Source: Chitinispirillaceae bacterium
GTDB taxonomy: Bacteria > Fibrobacterota > Chitinivibrionia > Chitinivibrionales > Chitinispirillaceae
Reading direction: 5' to 3'
Assembly (NCBI GenBank): GCA_016929415.1
Contig: JAFGIW010000136.1
Span: forward strand, 1 to 47,721
Length of the DNA stretch: 47,721 bases
In this document: one piece after another, positions 1 through 9,078 of the stretch
Numbering within the stretch: the first letter of the stretch is position 1
Layout: each line of letters opens with the position of its first letter
The notes under the pieces: generated by a model
What the model saw: the letters and a program-made list of their open reading frames with translations, nothing else
Database searches by the model: none
Told to the model about the DNA's origin: nothing
Translations under genes and position numbers: made by a program

Positions 1-129
1 AGTACGATTCTTCGCAATTTCACGCGTCTTAATTCAGGCAAGGTAATGAACTTCACGGTGCTTGATACCGCATTCAAGAAGATAAGCTTAAGGAAGTGCC
101 ACCCGGAGAAAATGTGCAATGAAGAATAG
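1..129 (+). CDS. possible C-terminal tail of an unidentified CDS cut by the window edge
   Basis: Frame 1 is open from the first base to a TAG at 127-129, giving 42 residues beginning STILRNFTRLNSG and ending KMCNEE. There is no start codon in the window, so this could be the end of a gene that begins upstream. I recognise no domain. An open stretch of this length is also expected by chance, so the call is weak. The 96 bases that follow up to the next gene are AT-rich and hold nothing I can name beyond the leader of that gene. Confidence 0.2.
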   Translation, partial: STILRNFTRLNSGKVMNFTVLDTAFKKISLRKCHPEKMCNEE

Positions 130-225
130 TAATGGTAGTATTTGGTAGGAGCATCCGCGCGTTTTAAAGACAGATACACTTCTTATGCCTTGCAAATCTA
201 TACCCAAGGTATTATATTGTAAGGT

Positions 226-1467
226 ATGAAACGGTATTATAAAGATCTTCTATTTCGATATCTCCGCACATTTCCCTGCATATGCATTATCGGTTCGCGA
301 CAATGCGGCAAAACCACATTTTTAAAGGAATTACCAGAAACATGGAAAGTTTACGACTTGGAAAAAGATGCTGATTTCCGGCTCATTGCCGATGATCCGG
401 ACCTGTTTTTCAGACTCAATCCTGCCCAGATTGCTATCGATGAAGCCCAGATTTTTCCGGCGCTGTTCAAGTCATTGCGTGTTGCCATCGATGCCGATCG
501 CGGCATGAAAGGTCGTTTCGTCATTACCGGTTCAAGCTCTCCTAACTTGGTAAGGGGGATATCCGAAAGCCTCGCCGGGAGAGTCGGTATCATCGAGTTG
601 GCACCATTTTCAATGGGTGAAGCATTCGCCTGCACCGCATCACCTCTTTTCGACTGGTTGGCGGTACCATCACCGTCGCTTAATGACCTTTGCAACACAC
701 TGACTCCTTCATTGACCATCGCCGATGCTCATGCCTACTGGCTCAACGGCGGTTATCCGGAACCATGGCTTTCCCGATCGGAAATGTTTCGGCGCGACTG
801 GTACAACGCATTCGTTCAAACGTATCTCTACCGGGATATCAGCAATCTGTTTCCCCGGATCAACAAAGACCGTTTCCGTTTCTTCATCAACCTGCTCATG
901 GCGTCATCAGGTTCGATCATCAACTATTCCGATTTGTCCCGGTCACTGGGTATCACCGCTCCGGTTGTCAAGGATTACTTCTCCATCGCCCACGACACCT
1001 TCATCTGGCGGACCATACCGCCATTTACCCGAAAAACCCTACATCGACTCGTCAAACACCCCAAAGGGTATGTGCGCGACAGCGGGATACTTCACTGCCT
1101 TCAGCATATCACCACACTCGACATGCTCCTGGCACATCCTAAAATGGGTGTGTCGTGGGAAGGAATGGTCATGGAAGAACTGCTCCGTGGTCTTAACTGT
1201 AAAGGTATCGCCTGCGACTATTTTTTCTATCGCAGCAGTGGCGGTGCCGAAGTCGACCTTGTGCTGGAGGGCGATTTCGGCATTGTTCCGATCGAAATAA
1301 AACATGGAACACAATTCGGAATCAGACAACTCACCGGCATCATTTCATTTATCGAAGAATTCAATTGCGCATGCGGACTCGTCATCACCGCCAATGACAA
1401 ACCGCAACGGTTCACTGAAAAACTCCTGGGGATTCCGGTACACTGGATATATGGGGGTAAGGGATAA
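226..1467 (+). CDS. ATP-binding protein, AAA_14 / DUF4143 family
   Basis: This 413-residue protein belongs to the common family of AAA ATPases with a C-terminal DUF4143 region. The P-loop GSRQCGKT is at residues 23-30 and the Walker B stretch IAIDEAQ at 69-75. A GSSS sensor-like segment follows near residue 100. The C-terminal third carries the G-x-EVDLVLEGD...PIEIK pattern typical of the PD-(D/E)XK-like part of DUF4143. The length fits the family (about 380-430). The cellular role of the family is not settled; members are often found in accessory or mobile regions. The start ATG follows an AAGG-like site. The neighbours downstream are gene relics, consistent with a turnover-prone locus. The family assignment is secure, the function is not. 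Confidence 0.85.
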   Translation: MKRYYKDLLFRYLRTFPCICIIGSRQCGKTTFLKELPETWKVYDLEKDADFRLIADDPDLFFRLNPAQIAIDEAQIFPALFKSLRVAIDADRGMKGRFVITGSSSPNLVRGISESLAGRVGIIELAPFSMGEAFACTASPLFDWLAVPSPSLNDLCNTLTPSLTIADAHAYWLNGGYPEPWLSRSEMFRRDWYNAFVQTYLYRDISNLFPRINKDRFRFFINLLMASSGSIINYSDLSRSLGITAPVVKDYFSIAHDTFIWRTIPPFTRKTLHRLVKHPKGYVRDSGILHCLQHITTLDMLLAHPKMGVSWEGMVMEELLRGLNCKGIACDYFFYRSSGGAEVDLVLEGDFGIVPIEIKHGTQFGIRQLTGIISFIEEFNCACGLVITANDKPQRFTEKLLGIPVHWIYGGKG

Positions 1468-1567
1468 GTTCGCACGGGTAACCGACCACCTCGGCAGCCC
1501 CCGGATCGTAATCTACGTGGAGACCGGACAGATTGTTCAGCGAATGGATTTTGACGACGCCTTTTAA
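1451..1567 (+). pseudogene. relic of an RHS/YD-repeat core domain
   Basis: In frame 2, overlapping the last codons of the ATPase gene, an open stretch reads RVTDHLGSPRIVI, then TGQIVQRMDFD, and stops at 1565-1567. This is the signature of the RHS-repeat-associated core (typically VTDHLGSVR-L-V ... TGEVVQR-x-DYD-x-x-G). Only about 30 residues survive: the upstream YD repeats are absent and the reading frame stops just where the family normally continues with a glycine. The frame has no credible start of its own beyond the ATG at 1451. I read it as debris of an RHS toxin or insecticidal-type gene, not a working gene. Confidence 0.6.
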
Positions 1568-2346
1568 AAAAAGCCGTTTCGAAACATGATCGTATTTTGA
1601 AGACAAGAGAAATGGAGTGACGGTTGTAAATACGGCGACCGGGTAATTCCGCGGTCACGGACAGCCATCCTCGTTGTTGAATCGGTTGATCCCGATCCCA
1701 GGCTTTTTAATTTACAGCCCGGTTTCGGCACCGCCTTGATACCAAGAGGAGCGCCCTTGAAAAAAGTCATTCCCGACAGCCCTTCGCACATCCTCACGCC
1801 CTCGATATAAATATCTCCCGCGACGGTATTGGTTACATTCACGGTCAACTTGGCGGTGCCGCCGGTGATGTCCTTGGCAAGATTTTTCATTTCAATGGCG
1901 CCCCGCTCGTTACAGAATTTCTTCATACTGCTTATTTCCGATTGCCACGCCGATACGCTTTTAATTCCGCCCTGGCTTCCCCATTTGCTGGCTTGGCTCG
2001 CCATTTCCGGCGAAATCATGGCGGCCCGGCCACGCTGTCGACGATCTTCGTCGGCCCAGAACAGAAGATATACTTTCGCGGGGATGGACGTTCCCGACGG
2101 TATCTGTGCTTTTTTCGGGTTTTTCAGAGACCCGGTCAGATAATAACCGCCGATGTTTGCGGCCGAACTTCCCTTGTTATGCAGCTCTATCCAGTCCGAA
2201 AAATCGTTATAATCAACAATCTCCGCCTTGTTCCAGACGTTGTTCGCAAGGAATTCATTGATTTTTACCTGGGCGCTTGTGCTTGTAACAAAGGGTTCCA
2301 AAAACAGGGCTGTGGTGAATGTTGCCGCCAGTAAGGTCGTCTTCAT
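1564..2346 (-). pseudogene. lamin-tail / CotH-type secreted protein with the central kinase-like domain missing
   Basis: This 260-codon frame has a signal peptide (residues 1 to about 25, ending STSAQ). A lamin-tail domain follows (VKINEFLANN ... FSDWIELHNKG ... YLTGSL ... YLLFWADED). Full-length relatives then carry about 350 residues of CotH kinase-like domain. Here the lamin-tail runs straight into what looks like the very end of CotH (ISPEMASQASKWG ... VSAWQSEISSMKKFCNERGA) and the usual beta tail (TAKLTVNV ... FFKGAPLGIKAVPKPG). The frame then drifts into unrelated residues to its stop. The start has an AAGGA site 8-9 bp upstream. It is best read as an in-frame internal deletion with a ragged 3' end. 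It might still yield a secreted lamin-tail protein. Confidence 0.6.
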
Positions 2347-2755
2347 GGTACATATCCTTTCTTATTCAGTGTTTATTCTTTATTCTGAACTCCGGTGATT
2401 AGTACCTGTTGACCGGTCACCGCCGGCCATGTGGAAGTCTGCCAGCCCGTCTGATACTTGAATTCAACGAACTGCGATGGGGGAATTTGTCAGTATTAGT
2501 TGTACACCAGGGTATATTGTTCATCACCCTTCGATATTAAACACAGAATAAATGTATTTTTCGTACCTATTTTGAGTACGCGATATATCGTAACACATTG
2601 ATTAATAAATTAATATGGTAGGAGTATCGGTCTTCTTGCCGATCCGTTGAGGTACGAGCCGTTTCATTCCGGATTCAGAAGGGGGGGGTGTGGGAATTCA
2701 TGATATTGGCACTACCGTTACTGAATCGCAGCGTATTCAATGCCGCGACGCTATT
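2347..2755. other. 409-bp intergenic stretch without a recognisable gene
   Basis: This lies between the start of the lamin-tail relic and the end of the glycoside hydrolase gene, both on the minus strand. It is AT-rich around 2540-2620 and contains ATTAATAAATTAAT (about 2600-2613), a self-complementary AT segment that could be a promoter-region feature. A poly-G run lies near 2680. I see no terminator with a U tract for either strand and no conserved open frame. Confidence 0.4.
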
Positions 2756-5344
2756 TCACTGCTTGATTTTTCCGCTTTCCCGGTCGACCTTCACGATCCG
2801 CACCCCTCCTGCGAATCCGCGGGCCGCGAGGTCGAGCGACCGCGTTTTCAGGGGGGCGGCATACAGCAGCCTGCCCGACAGGTCGTAGATCCTGACCATG
2901 GTTCCCGCTGCTGCCCATTGAGGCAGCAGGATGCGGCGGTCGACCACGGCGCAGTGAAGCGGCTTGACTGAATTGAGCCGGGCGGGCCGCGCATGCGGGG
3001 GTTGTACTATATTGACCGGGGATTCGTTGACAACCGTTATCGTCGCACTCCCGGTAAGTCCCGCCGCGGACGCCTGACAGGTTATGGTTCCCGTCGCGCT
3101 CGACCGCGTCTTCACGTAAAAGGCCGTCTGTCCCCCTTCGAGGGCGGTTTTCGCCTCGCCGATGAAATCGCCGGCGCCTGTTGCCGACAAGGAAACCGAG
3201 TCGTCGCGAAGGTGCAGCACCTGGCTGGTGGTGTCGCTGAGCGACACGACCACGCGGGTCATGTCGCCGCCCGTGTAAAGCACGTTCGTGTCGGGGACGA
3301 CCGTGACGGCAGAGGGGCTCCCCGGGGTCCGTATGCGGTGGACGGCGGCCTGGGCGCCGCCGATGTATCCCACGGCCCTGAGTTCTCCTGGCGTAAAGGT
3401 CGCGTTCCACGAAAACACCGGATGGGGGAGGCTCGTGTAGAGGTTGCCGGATGTTTTCTTCCCGAGCGATTTGTTGTCCTGATAAAGCTCGACCTGCTCG
3501 CAGTTGCTCACCACCATGACGCTGGAGGGCGATTTCGACGTCCAGTAGTTGCAGATACGGACCATGGGGCCGAAGAGCGCCGGATCGCGCTGCGATTGAT
3601 AGAACCAGGCGGCGAGCTTCGGCAGGCGGAAGATGCTCGAAACGCCATGGTGGGAAACGTAGCCGTTTTTCCCCCTTCCCGTTTCGTTGGCGGTGGCATT
3701 GCCGTGGCTTGAGGCGTAATCGAAGGCGCACCATCCGAGCAGACCTCCCCAGATGCCTGATCGGTAACTGTCGTTGTGGCCTTTGGCGTGCCCCTGGCTT
3801 CCATCGGTGATCTGGCCGAGAAGCACATTGTCGTTATCCCACGAATGCGCCTGCGGATTGAGGTTGTGGCCGCAGTATTCGGTGGTGATGACGGGCATGT
3901 TGGGCGCATTCGACGAGGGGGTGACGAAATTCTGCGTCCAGATGTCTTCAAGGAAACTGGTGGCGGGATCGCTGTTGCCGCGCCGCACGCCGCAGGTGAG
4001 CCTTGTCGGATCGTAATGGCGCGCGGTATCGTTCATCGTCTTGTAAAATGCGTTATCGTCCTCGGATTCATTGACCCGTACTCCAAAGGTCAGGATGCAG
4101 GGATGGTTGCGGTCGCGGACGATCATGTCTTTGAGCACCTGCATCTGGAGCTTTTTCCATGCGTCGTTGCCGACATACATCCACCCCGGGACCTCTTCAA
4201 GAACGAGGAGGCCGATTTCATCGCACCGGTCAAAGAAATCGGGCGCCTGGGGATAGTGCGAGGTGCGGACGATGTTGCAGCCCAGATCGTATTTGAGGAT
4301 GTCGGCGTCCTTGCGCTGCAGCCTTTTCGCCGCCGCCCGGCCGATGTACGGATAGGTTTCGTGCCGGTTGAGCCCGCGCAACTTGAGCGGCTTCCCGTTG
4401 AGGTAGCATTTGCCGTCCGTTTTGTTCATGGTCAACGACCGGATGCCGGTTCTTGTTACATATTCGTCAACAAGCGTTTCCCCGTCGAAGAGCTGAGTGA
4501 CCACACGGTACAGGATCGGATGGTCGACATCCCACAACCCGGGGGCGGCGACGGCGCCCGTCGTCTGGGTGAGTTCGCCGCTTCCGCCGGCCGGCAGGTC
4601 GAGCGACCCGGTTGCGGTTGCCGCGACCGTGTTGTCCGCATCGATGACGCTCGTGACCGCCCTGCAGGTTTTCGCCGCGGCGCCGTTGTTGACTATCCTG
4701 ATCTTCGCGGTGATTGCCGGGGATGCGGGCGCCGACTGGCTGGGGTTCTGCGTTGAAACGAAGACCCACTCGGCATGGAGCGGATCGGTCACGATCAGAT
4801 TGACATGACGGACAATGCCCCCGTAAATCATGAAATCGAGGCTTCCGCCCTCGGGCGGCACGCCGGTTTGCCGCCGGGAGTCCGCCTGCACGGCGATGAC
4901 GTTGTCCCGCCCGGCGGTGACCCGGTCGGTGATGTCGATGGTAAAGGGCGTGTAGCCGCCGCGGTGCTCGCCCGCCTTCGTTTCGTTGACGTATACCACG
5001 GCGTTGATCGACACCGCCTGGAATTCGAGCAGGAACCGTTTCCCGTCGTACGACGCCGGGGGCGTGAAGTGCCTGCGGTACCAGGAGACGAATCTGAACG
5101 CCGACTCGGATTGGTACATGTGCTTGGTGATGATGTTCGCATGGGGGACGCAGACCTTCTCGAGCGACGACTCGTCGGCGGTTGCGGACGAGTAGCCGGC
5201 GTTGTCTTTGGCGCTGTAGAGCCAGCCGGTGTCGAGGTTGAGGGTGACGCGGGGCGACGCGGGCGCGGCGGCGGGGCCGGAAGCAGGCGAGAGCGTCGCA
5301 ATGATGAGCAGCAGTCCCGTTGTCGTTGATAAATGACGTGTCAA
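2756..5344 (-). CDS. secreted glycoside hydrolase family 2 (beta-galactosidase-like) with C-terminal sorting-type tail
   Basis: This 862-residue protein is built like family 2 beta-glycosidases. It has a signal peptide (about 1-27), then a sugar-binding jelly-roll (about 30-190), an Ig-like domain (to about 300) and a TIM barrel. An Ig/Big-like segment follows, ending near TITVVNES (about 780). The barrel shows NIVRTSHYP and, around residue 426, the acid/base context VNESE. The nucleophile context PVITTEYCGHN is at residue 489. Both catalytic glutamates are present, so it should be active; the exact sugar cannot be read from sequence. The C-terminus (MVRIYDLSGRLLYAAPL ... FAGGVRIVKV) matches a T9SS/Fibrobacter-type sorting domain. 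It starts at TTG overlapping the TGA of the upstream beta-helix gene (TTGA), implying translational coupling. Confidence 0.9.
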   Translation of the reverse strand: MTRHLSTTTGLLLIIATLSPASGPAAAPASPRVTLNLDTGWLYSAKDNAGYSSATADESSLEKVCVPHANIITKHMYQSESAFRFVSWYRRHFTPPASYDGKRFLLEFQAVSINAVVYVNETKAGEHRGGYTPFTIDITDRVTAGRDNVIAVQADSRRQTGVPPEGGSLDFMIYGGIVRHVNLIVTDPLHAEWVFVSTQNPSQSAPASPAITAKIRIVNNGAAAKTCRAVTSVIDADNTVAATATGSLDLPAGGSGELTQTTGAVAAPGLWDVDHPILYRVVTQLFDGETLVDEYVTRTGIRSLTMNKTDGKCYLNGKPLKLRGLNRHETYPYIGRAAAKRLQRKDADILKYDLGCNIVRTSHYPQAPDFFDRCDEIGLLVLEEVPGWMYVGNDAWKKLQMQVLKDMIVRDRNHPCILTFGVRVNESEDDNAFYKTMNDTARHYDPTRLTCGVRRGNSDPATSFLEDIWTQNFVTPSSNAPNMPVITTEYCGHNLNPQAHSWDNDNVLLGQITDGSQGHAKGHNDSYRSGIWGGLLGWCAFDYASSHGNATANETGRGKNGYVSHHGVSSIFRLPKLAAWFYQSQRDPALFGPMVRICNYWTSKSPSSVMVVSNCEQVELYQDNKSLGKKTSGNLYTSLPHPVFSWNATFTPGELRAVGYIGGAQAAVHRIRTPGSPSAVTVVPDTNVLYTGGDMTRVVVSLSDTTSQVLHLRDDSVSLSATGAGDFIGEAKTALEGGQTAFYVKTRSSATGTITCQASAAGLTGSATITVVNESPVNIVQPPHARPARLNSVKPLHCAVVDRRILLPQWAAAGTMVRIYDLSGRLLYAAPLKTRSLDLAARGFAGGVRIVKVDRESGKIKQ

Positions 5345-6876
5345 AACTGCGCTCCGGGTTCTGAAGGGTGCCGGGACGGCGTGTAAAGAAGCAGCCGGGC
5401 GGCGCCTGAACCGGATCTGCAGATGAAAAGACGTACTCCCGCGGCAGCCGCGGCGCTTATAGAGACGCCCCGTCCCGCGAGGTCGAACAGCTGCGGTGTC
5501 GGGATGCGGAGCCCTTGCTGCAACGTTGCGCCGGCAACCGGTCGCGGCGAAAAAGGCTGCTGGAGCGCCGCCGTCGTCATCCCGAATTCATACGCGCCCA
5601 GGTCGGGAGCCTCGCCGGTAAAGGGGAGACCGACGTCCGTTCCCTTGTCGATGAGCTTGCTGCCGGAACGCAACTTCATAAACGGTATATCGGGAAGGCT
5701 TCCGTCGGGTTTGCGCGGGCCGGTCCAGCCCGAGTCGGAAACGCCCGCGAAGTCGTCGGCGGCGGGGGTGATGTTCAGGTTCCAGGTGTTGAATTTCATG
5801 TCGGATGCGCCGGGATTTTTGATGACTTTCGGGAAGGCAACGTTGTTTCTTAGAACGTGGACGTTGCTTCCCGAAAGTACGCTGTCCGAGTACATGTCGA
5901 ACTGGGCGCCGTTGTTGTACGATGTATTGTTGTACCAGTTGGTGCCGGCGGGGGAGTGGTTGGCGTAAAATCCCTGATTCCTGTTTTTCCAGGCAACGCA
6001 ATTCCTGATGGTGTGCCGCACACCTTTTGCAAAGCTGTTGCCCATCTTGAAGCCGGCTCCGTTGCCGCGGGTCGCCTTCCCGTTGCTGAAATAGCCGTTG
6101 CCGTATGCCCAGCAGTTTTCGATGATCACCGGATACTTCTGATTGAAAAGGTCGTATCCGTCGTCGGCATTGTACCAGGCGCGGCACCCGCGTATCACGA
6201 TCGTGTCACCTTTGGTCTGCTGATAATGAATGCCGATCCCGTCGCCGTCTTCTCCGTCTTTAGCGACATCGTAATTGTCGTGAGAGTCGCAATTGAGGAT
6301 CAGGAGACCGCCGTTGCCGTAGGCAATGGAGAGCCCCGGGCCCTGATTATGATGAAAATGCATCCGTTCGAAGATGTTGTTCGTACAGGGATTGCACCAG
6401 ATGCCGTTGTTCGCTCCGGTGGGGGCGGGAACATTGCAGATTTCGATGCCTTTGAAATGAAGCCATTGCCCCTGAACACGGATTCCCGCGCCGATCCCCG
6501 ATCCAAGCTTCAATCCGGAAAAATCCAGAATCGGCACTTCATCTTCATACGCCCAGAAGTTGATTCGTTCAGTAGCGGACTTGCCGCTTTTTTTGATTGA
6601 AACACCGATAAGCGATGTAGCGCCGCTGCCGTTGAAGGTGTAGGTGCCGCCGCGGAGATAGACCGTATCGCCGGCTGATGCCTTGTCGTGACCTTTCTGC
6701 AGGGTGGCAAATGGCGCCTCGATGGTGCCTGGATTGGCGTCATCGCCCTTGGGGGCAACGTACCAGATTGCAGCGGGATAGGCGGTGGCGGCAAACAGGC
6801 AGAAAAATGCTGTAAAAAGGGAATTCCGCAATGAAGTATAGATGGAAACCGGTAATGCATTAGGCAGGCTTTTCAT
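5341..6876 (-). CDS. secreted right-handed beta-helix protein, pectate lyase family 9-like
   Basis: This 511-residue protein has a signal peptide (about 1-35, hydrophobic FTAFFCLFAATAYPA). The classic N-cap of these proteins follows: WYVAPKGDDANPGT...PFATLQKG...GDTVYLRGGTY. Successive beta-helix coils come next, including GCRAWYNADDGYDLF and IENCWAYGNG. The N-x-DDGYDLF...IENCWA-x-GNG signature is characteristic of PL9 (PelL-like) enzymes, which cleave polygalacturonate in a calcium-dependent way. The C-terminal 60 residues (LFDLAGRG ... AAGVRLFICRSG) are a degenerate sorting-type domain. It is the first gene of an operon with the family 2 hydrolase, consistent with plant-polysaccharide breakdown outside the cell. 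A G-rich ribosome site precedes the ATG. PL9 is likely, but a non-lytic DUF1565-type helix protein is an alternative. Confidence 0.8.
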   Translation of the reverse strand: MKSLPNALPVSIYTSLRNSLFTAFFCLFAATAYPAAIWYVAPKGDDANPGTIEAPFATLQKGHDKASAGDTVYLRGGTYTFNGSGATSLIGVSIKKSGKSATERINFWAYEDEVPILDFSGLKLGSGIGAGIRVQGQWLHFKGIEICNVPAPTGANNGIWCNPCTNNIFERMHFHHNQGPGLSIAYGNGGLLILNCDSHDNYDVAKDGEDGDGIGIHYQQTKGDTIVIRGCRAWYNADDGYDLFNQKYPVIIENCWAYGNGYFSNGKATRGNGAGFKMGNSFAKGVRHTIRNCVAWKNRNQGFYANHSPAGTNWYNNTSYNNGAQFDMYSDSVLSGSNVHVLRNNVAFPKVIKNPGASDMKFNTWNLNITPAADDFAGVSDSGWTGPRKPDGSLPDIPFMKLRSGSKLIDKGTDVGLPFTGEAPDLGAYEFGMTTAALQQPFSPRPVAGATLQQGLRIPTPQLFDLAGRGVSISAAAAAGVRLFICRSGSGAARLLLYTPSRHPSEPGAQF

Positions 6877-7256
6877 CTCACCCCCCCTTGATAGGAACAG
6901 ATCCGCCTTTCAATGACGACCGGACTGCCGGCGGCATGTATCGAGGCTTATTAATAGAATATATAAGATACCCGAGGGGGTTGCTGAAGATAGTGGCAAT
7001 TTGCGCGGCAAATCCGTTGACTCCGGGATCAACGGGGAGGGCTATTTTAATTTTTTCCCCCTGCTCCGGTCCCCTATGGCGGGGGACTTGAGAAGAGCGG
7101 GAAAGTGGAGGGGGAGTTGAGGAAGAGGCGTAAAGGCTCTTCCATTTCCCCATTTCCACTTCTCCTGAATCGGGAAGATGGAGTTCGCAGGATATAATTT
7201 TAAATCCGTATCGATGGTTTCCTTTTTATCGGCAGGTAGTTGTGGAGCCGGCAACA
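6877..7256. other. 380-bp divergent intergenic region
   Basis: This separates the minus-strand beta-helix gene from plus-strand oppA, so promoters for both should lie here. An AT-rich patch (about 6945-6975, ATTAATAGAATATATAAGATA) is a reasonable promoter area. The segment 7057-7128 looks like a member of the C/G-rich intergenic repeat family also present at 21493-21574 and 21678-21765. No further gene is visible. Confidence 0.4.
7057..7128. repeat. probable third, diverged copy of the C/G-rich intergenic repeat
   Basis: A block beginning CCCCCTGCTCCGG passes through TCCCC-TATGGC-GGGGGACTT and GGAGGGGGAGTTGAGGAAGAGG. It follows the same order of blocks as the two copies near 21.5 kb: C-run, short spacer, C-run/G-run hairpin, A/G-rich spacer, G-run, GAGG ending. 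Similarity is lower than between those two copies. Confidence 0.35.
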
Positions 7257-8894
7257 ATGCAACGACGACACGTAATGAATCAGATCAATGTCATTCAATT
7301 ACCCCTGTTTTCGCTTCTGTCGTTTCTCCTCTCCTGCTCGCAAAAAACCACCCCGGTCGAGCGGGGCATTTCCTCCCAGACCCTCCTCATCGCCAACCAG
7401 ACCGAGCCGCAGGACCTTGATCCCCATATCGTCACCGGCGTGCCGGAGTTCCATATCATGGAGGCGCTGTTCGAGGGGCTGGTCATTGCCGAGCCGAAGG
7501 AGCTGCAGCCTGTCCCGGGGGTTGCCCGCTCGTGGGACCTCGCCGCAGACGGCCTCACCTGGACGTTTCATTTGAGAAACGATGCCGTGTGGTCGAACGG
7601 CGACCGGGTGACTGCGGGGGATTTCCGGTTTTCCTATCAGCGGATTCTCTCTCCGAACCTCGGCAGTGAATACGCCTACATGCACTTCTGCATCGAAGGG
7701 GCGGAGGCGTATAACAAGGGGACCATTACCGATTTTTCAAAGGTGGGGGTGGATGCTCTTGACGACACGACGCTCGTGATGCGGCTCTGCAGGCCGACAC
7801 CGTACTTTCTCTCCCTGCTTGCGCACCACTCCTTTTTTCCGGTGCACCCGGCAACCATCCTGAAATTCGGGAAGATCGATACCCGCGGCACCGTCTGGAC
7901 GCGGCCGGAGAATTTCACGGGCAACGGCCCATTTAGGCTTGCAGCATGGGAGATCAACAGGATCATTGCCGTCAAAAAGAGCGAAACGTATTGGGACCGC
8001 TCTTCGGTGCGGCTGCGGGAGATCGATTTTTTCCCCATCGACAACCAGCAGACCGAGGAGCGTTCGTTTCGTACCGGCGGGGTTCACGTGACCGCCAATC
8101 TCGCGCCCGGAAAGATCGAATGGTATCGCGCGAACCGTCCGGAGGCCCTGCGGACCGATCCCTACCTCGGAACCTATTTCTATGTAGTCAATGTGACGAA
8201 GCCGCCGCTGGATGATCCGGCGGTGCGGCGGGCGCTCTCGCTGGCCGTTGACCGCGCGGCGATCGTCAGGCATATCCTCAAGGGCGGCCAGCCGCCCGCT
8301 ACCTGCTACACGCCGCCGGGCACCGGAGGGTACCACGCCGACAGCGCGGTACGGTTCGATACGACCGAAGCGAAGCGGCTGCTGGCGAAGGCCGGCTACG
8401 GGCCAGGGGGCAGGTCGTTTCCTGCGGTCGAGCTGCTGTACAACACATCGGAAACCCACCACACCGTGGCGCAGGCGGTCCAGCAGATGTGGAAGCGGCA
8501 TCTCGGCATCGAGGTGACGCTGGTCAATCAGGAGTGGAAGGTTTATCTCGCGTCAAAGCAGCGGGGGCGGTTCGGCATCGCCCGCATGGGGTGGATCGGC
8601 GACTACAACGACCCGATGACGTTTCTCGATATGTGGGTGAAAGACGGCGGAAACAACAACTCCGGCTGGTCGCATACACGCTACGACAGCCTGATCGCCG
8701 TCGCGGCGGCGACCTCCGACCGGGAGGCGCGGTTTGCCGCATTCAGGGAGGCGGAGGCGTTGCTGCTTGACGAAATGCCGATCGTGCCGGTTTATTTTTA
8801 TACCAACGTCTACCTGCTCCACCCGGCGGTGAAGGGGTGGGATCCGAATCTGTTGAATATCCATAATTACAAATACGTCTATTTGGAGAAGTAG
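7257..8894 (+). CDS. oppA: oligopeptide ABC transporter substrate-binding lipoprotein
   Basis: This 545-residue family 5 extracellular solute-binding protein captures peptides outside the inner membrane and delivers them to the OppBC channel. The signal peptide carries a lipobox (SFLLSC), so it is probably lipid-anchored. The fold is recognisable from EPQDLDPHIVTGVPEFHIMEALFEG, then GLTWTFHLRNDAVWSNGDRVTAGDF, then DDPAVRRALSLAVDRAAIV. I chose ATG 7257, which has GGAG nine bases upstream and gives a basic n-region MQRRHV; a GTG at 7242 in frame lacks this. It heads the opp locus. A 184-bp gap with an inverted repeat separates it from oppB. Confidence 0.92.
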   Translation: MQRRHVMNQINVIQLPLFSLLSFLLSCSQKTTPVERGISSQTLLIANQTEPQDLDPHIVTGVPEFHIMEALFEGLVIAEPKELQPVPGVARSWDLAADGLTWTFHLRNDAVWSNGDRVTAGDFRFSYQRILSPNLGSEYAYMHFCIEGAEAYNKGTITDFSKVGVDALDDTTLVMRLCRPTPYFLSLLAHHSFFPVHPATILKFGKIDTRGTVWTRPENFTGNGPFRLAAWEINRIIAVKKSETYWDRSSVRLREIDFFPIDNQQTEERSFRTGGVHVTANLAPGKIEWYRANRPEALRTDPYLGTYFYVVNVTKPPLDDPAVRRALSLAVDRAAIVRHILKGGQPPATCYTPPGTGGYHADSAVRFDTTEAKRLLAKAGYGPGGRSFPAVELLYNTSETHHTVAQAVQQMWKRHLGIEVTLVNQEWKVYLASKQRGRFGIARMGWIGDYNDPMTFLDMWVKDGGNNNSGWSHTRYDSLIAVAAATSDREARFAAFREAEALLLDEMPIVPVYFYTNVYLLHPAVKGWDPNLLNIHNYKYVYLEK

Positions 8895-9040
8895 TCAGAA
8901 GTCAGAAGTCAGTAGGAAGAATGCCTTGAGAAATGGAATGGGTGGAAATGGATAATTCATTTTTTCTTTTCGTGGTAACCTCATCCCCCCACTCCCTTTG
9001 GCCGGATCGTGATCCGGCCGTCCTCATTCTGACTTCTGAC
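8895..9040. repeat. inverted-repeat element between oppA and oppB
   Basis: The left arm TCAGAAGTCAGAA (starting at 8895, directly after the oppA stop) is matched by the right arm TTCTGACTTCTGA (9028-9040). Between them lies a second, perfect palindrome GCCGGATC-GT-GATCCGGC at 9001-9018. Neither hairpin has a U tract, so it is not a standard terminator. It resembles the small dispersed intergenic palindromes common in such genomes. In an operon this could lower downstream expression or protect the upstream mRNA. Confidence 0.6.
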
Positions 9041-9078
9041 TCCTGTCTTCCAACTGCCAACGAAGAACCTCCCTCCCC

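Noticed and set aside
3776..4756. 326-codon plus-strand open frame
   Set aside because: Antisense to the family 2 hydrolase, with runs of Val/Gly/Arg typical of shadow frames.
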